From Anaeramoeba flamelloides (lineage: Eukaryota; Metamonada; Anaeramoebidae): DNA of 64,000 bases. Under the pieces are notes generated by a model that was not told the origin of the DNA, made no database searches, and worked only from the letters and a program-made list of their open reading frames with translations. Shown here piece after piece: positions 63,559 to 64,000 of the stretch. The translations under genes were made by a program, and so were the position numbers. The stretch is taken from NCBI GenBank assembly GCA_027625915.1, contig JANTQA010000023.1:5208001-5272000 (forward strand). Direction: 5' to 3'. The first letter of the stretch is position 1. Every line of letters begins with the position of its first letter.

Positions 63559-64000
63559 ATGTTAAAAAATCGTGATTATATTTTTTTATCTTAATTTTCT
63601 CGTCCTTAACAAGTTGTTCGAGTTCATGTACATCAAAATTTATTGGTGATTTTTTTCAGTTAAACAATGTACTAAAATGATCTTTTGATCCAAATTAGAG
63701 AATATTTTAAAGATCATTACTTTATATTTTAAATGAGATTGGAGCAAATTGTTTGAAGACTATTCCTTGAATTGTAAAAATAGTCCTTAACCAAATATTT
63801 TTGTTCCCTTTTTTTTTATTAATTAAGGTTAAATGAATTGTTTTTTTGAGTTTTCAAGTTATTAAAGACTAGAAACTAAACATGAGATTTTAAATTGAAT
63901 TTTTAAAAAAAAATATTGAAAAGGAGAAAGATAAAATATTTGTCAAAAAATTCTCTTTAAAAAATTCTCTTTAATCTTTTTTTTAAAATTAGTCTTAAAA
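63559..64000. other. Window end; no firm gene
   Basis: A minus-strand patch at 63590-63650 reads VHELEQLVKDEKIKIKKY with varied codons but no acceptor in front of it, and it resembles no known kinase N-terminus. The remainder is AT-rich. Confidence 0.35.

Noticed and set aside
63590-63660. Minus-strand patch as an N-terminal exon of the NDR-like kinase
   Set aside because: There is no acceptor in front, a stop lies just upstream, and it does not resemble NDR N-terminal sequence.

Overview
The window is nuclear DNA of a very AT-rich eukaryote, probably a protist. Genes are split by GT-AG introns from about 60 bp to 4.1 kb, every stop that can be assigned is TAA, and the intergenic and intronic DNA is full of A/T runs, short tandem repeats and small DNA transposons. 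Asn/Glu/Lys-rich low-complexity protein segments and a Dbf2/Sid2-type kinase would suit an amoeboid lineage (Amoebozoa or Anaeramoebae). That placement is inference and was not tested.

Layout. 0.8-2.9 kb holds the 3' exons of an unidentified + strand gene. 6.1-7.9 kb (-) holds a broken Tc1/mariner-pogo-type transposase. 8.2-12.3 kb (-) holds an unidentified two-exon gene whose intron has taken at least nine copies of one palindromic MITE. 19.5-21.0 kb (+) encodes a cytosolic-type thymidine kinase with two fused kinase domains. 23.7-28.9 kb (+) encodes ribosomal protein uL2 (RPL8) in three exons, with a 4.1 kb second intron. 34.0-43.2 kb (-) encodes a SAPS-domain regulatory subunit of PP6/Sit4-type phosphatase in seven exons; the fourth intron contains a decayed LINE-like reverse transcriptase. 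48.6-49.8 kb (-) encodes an ASCC1-like KH plus 2H-phosphoesterase protein. 52.1-53.4 kb (-) encodes the C-terminal half of a Dbf2/Sid2-like NDR-family kinase; its N-lobe exons were not found. From 53.4 kb to the end no gene was recognised.

The rest is a mosaic of dispersed repeats. The commonest is a ~195 bp palindromic MITE (TIR CAGTCAGTTTCAC, TA target duplication; 16 copies counted). Three further TA-flanked palindromic elements lie at 15.0, 22.8 and 31.4 kb. Several duplicated blocks of 0.3-1.2 kb occur in direct or inverted orientation, and two of them show the same locus with and without a MITE. No operon-like clustering is seen. The Sid2-like kinase and the PP6 regulatory subunit both belong to cell-division control in other eukaryotes, but nothing here links them beyond proximity.
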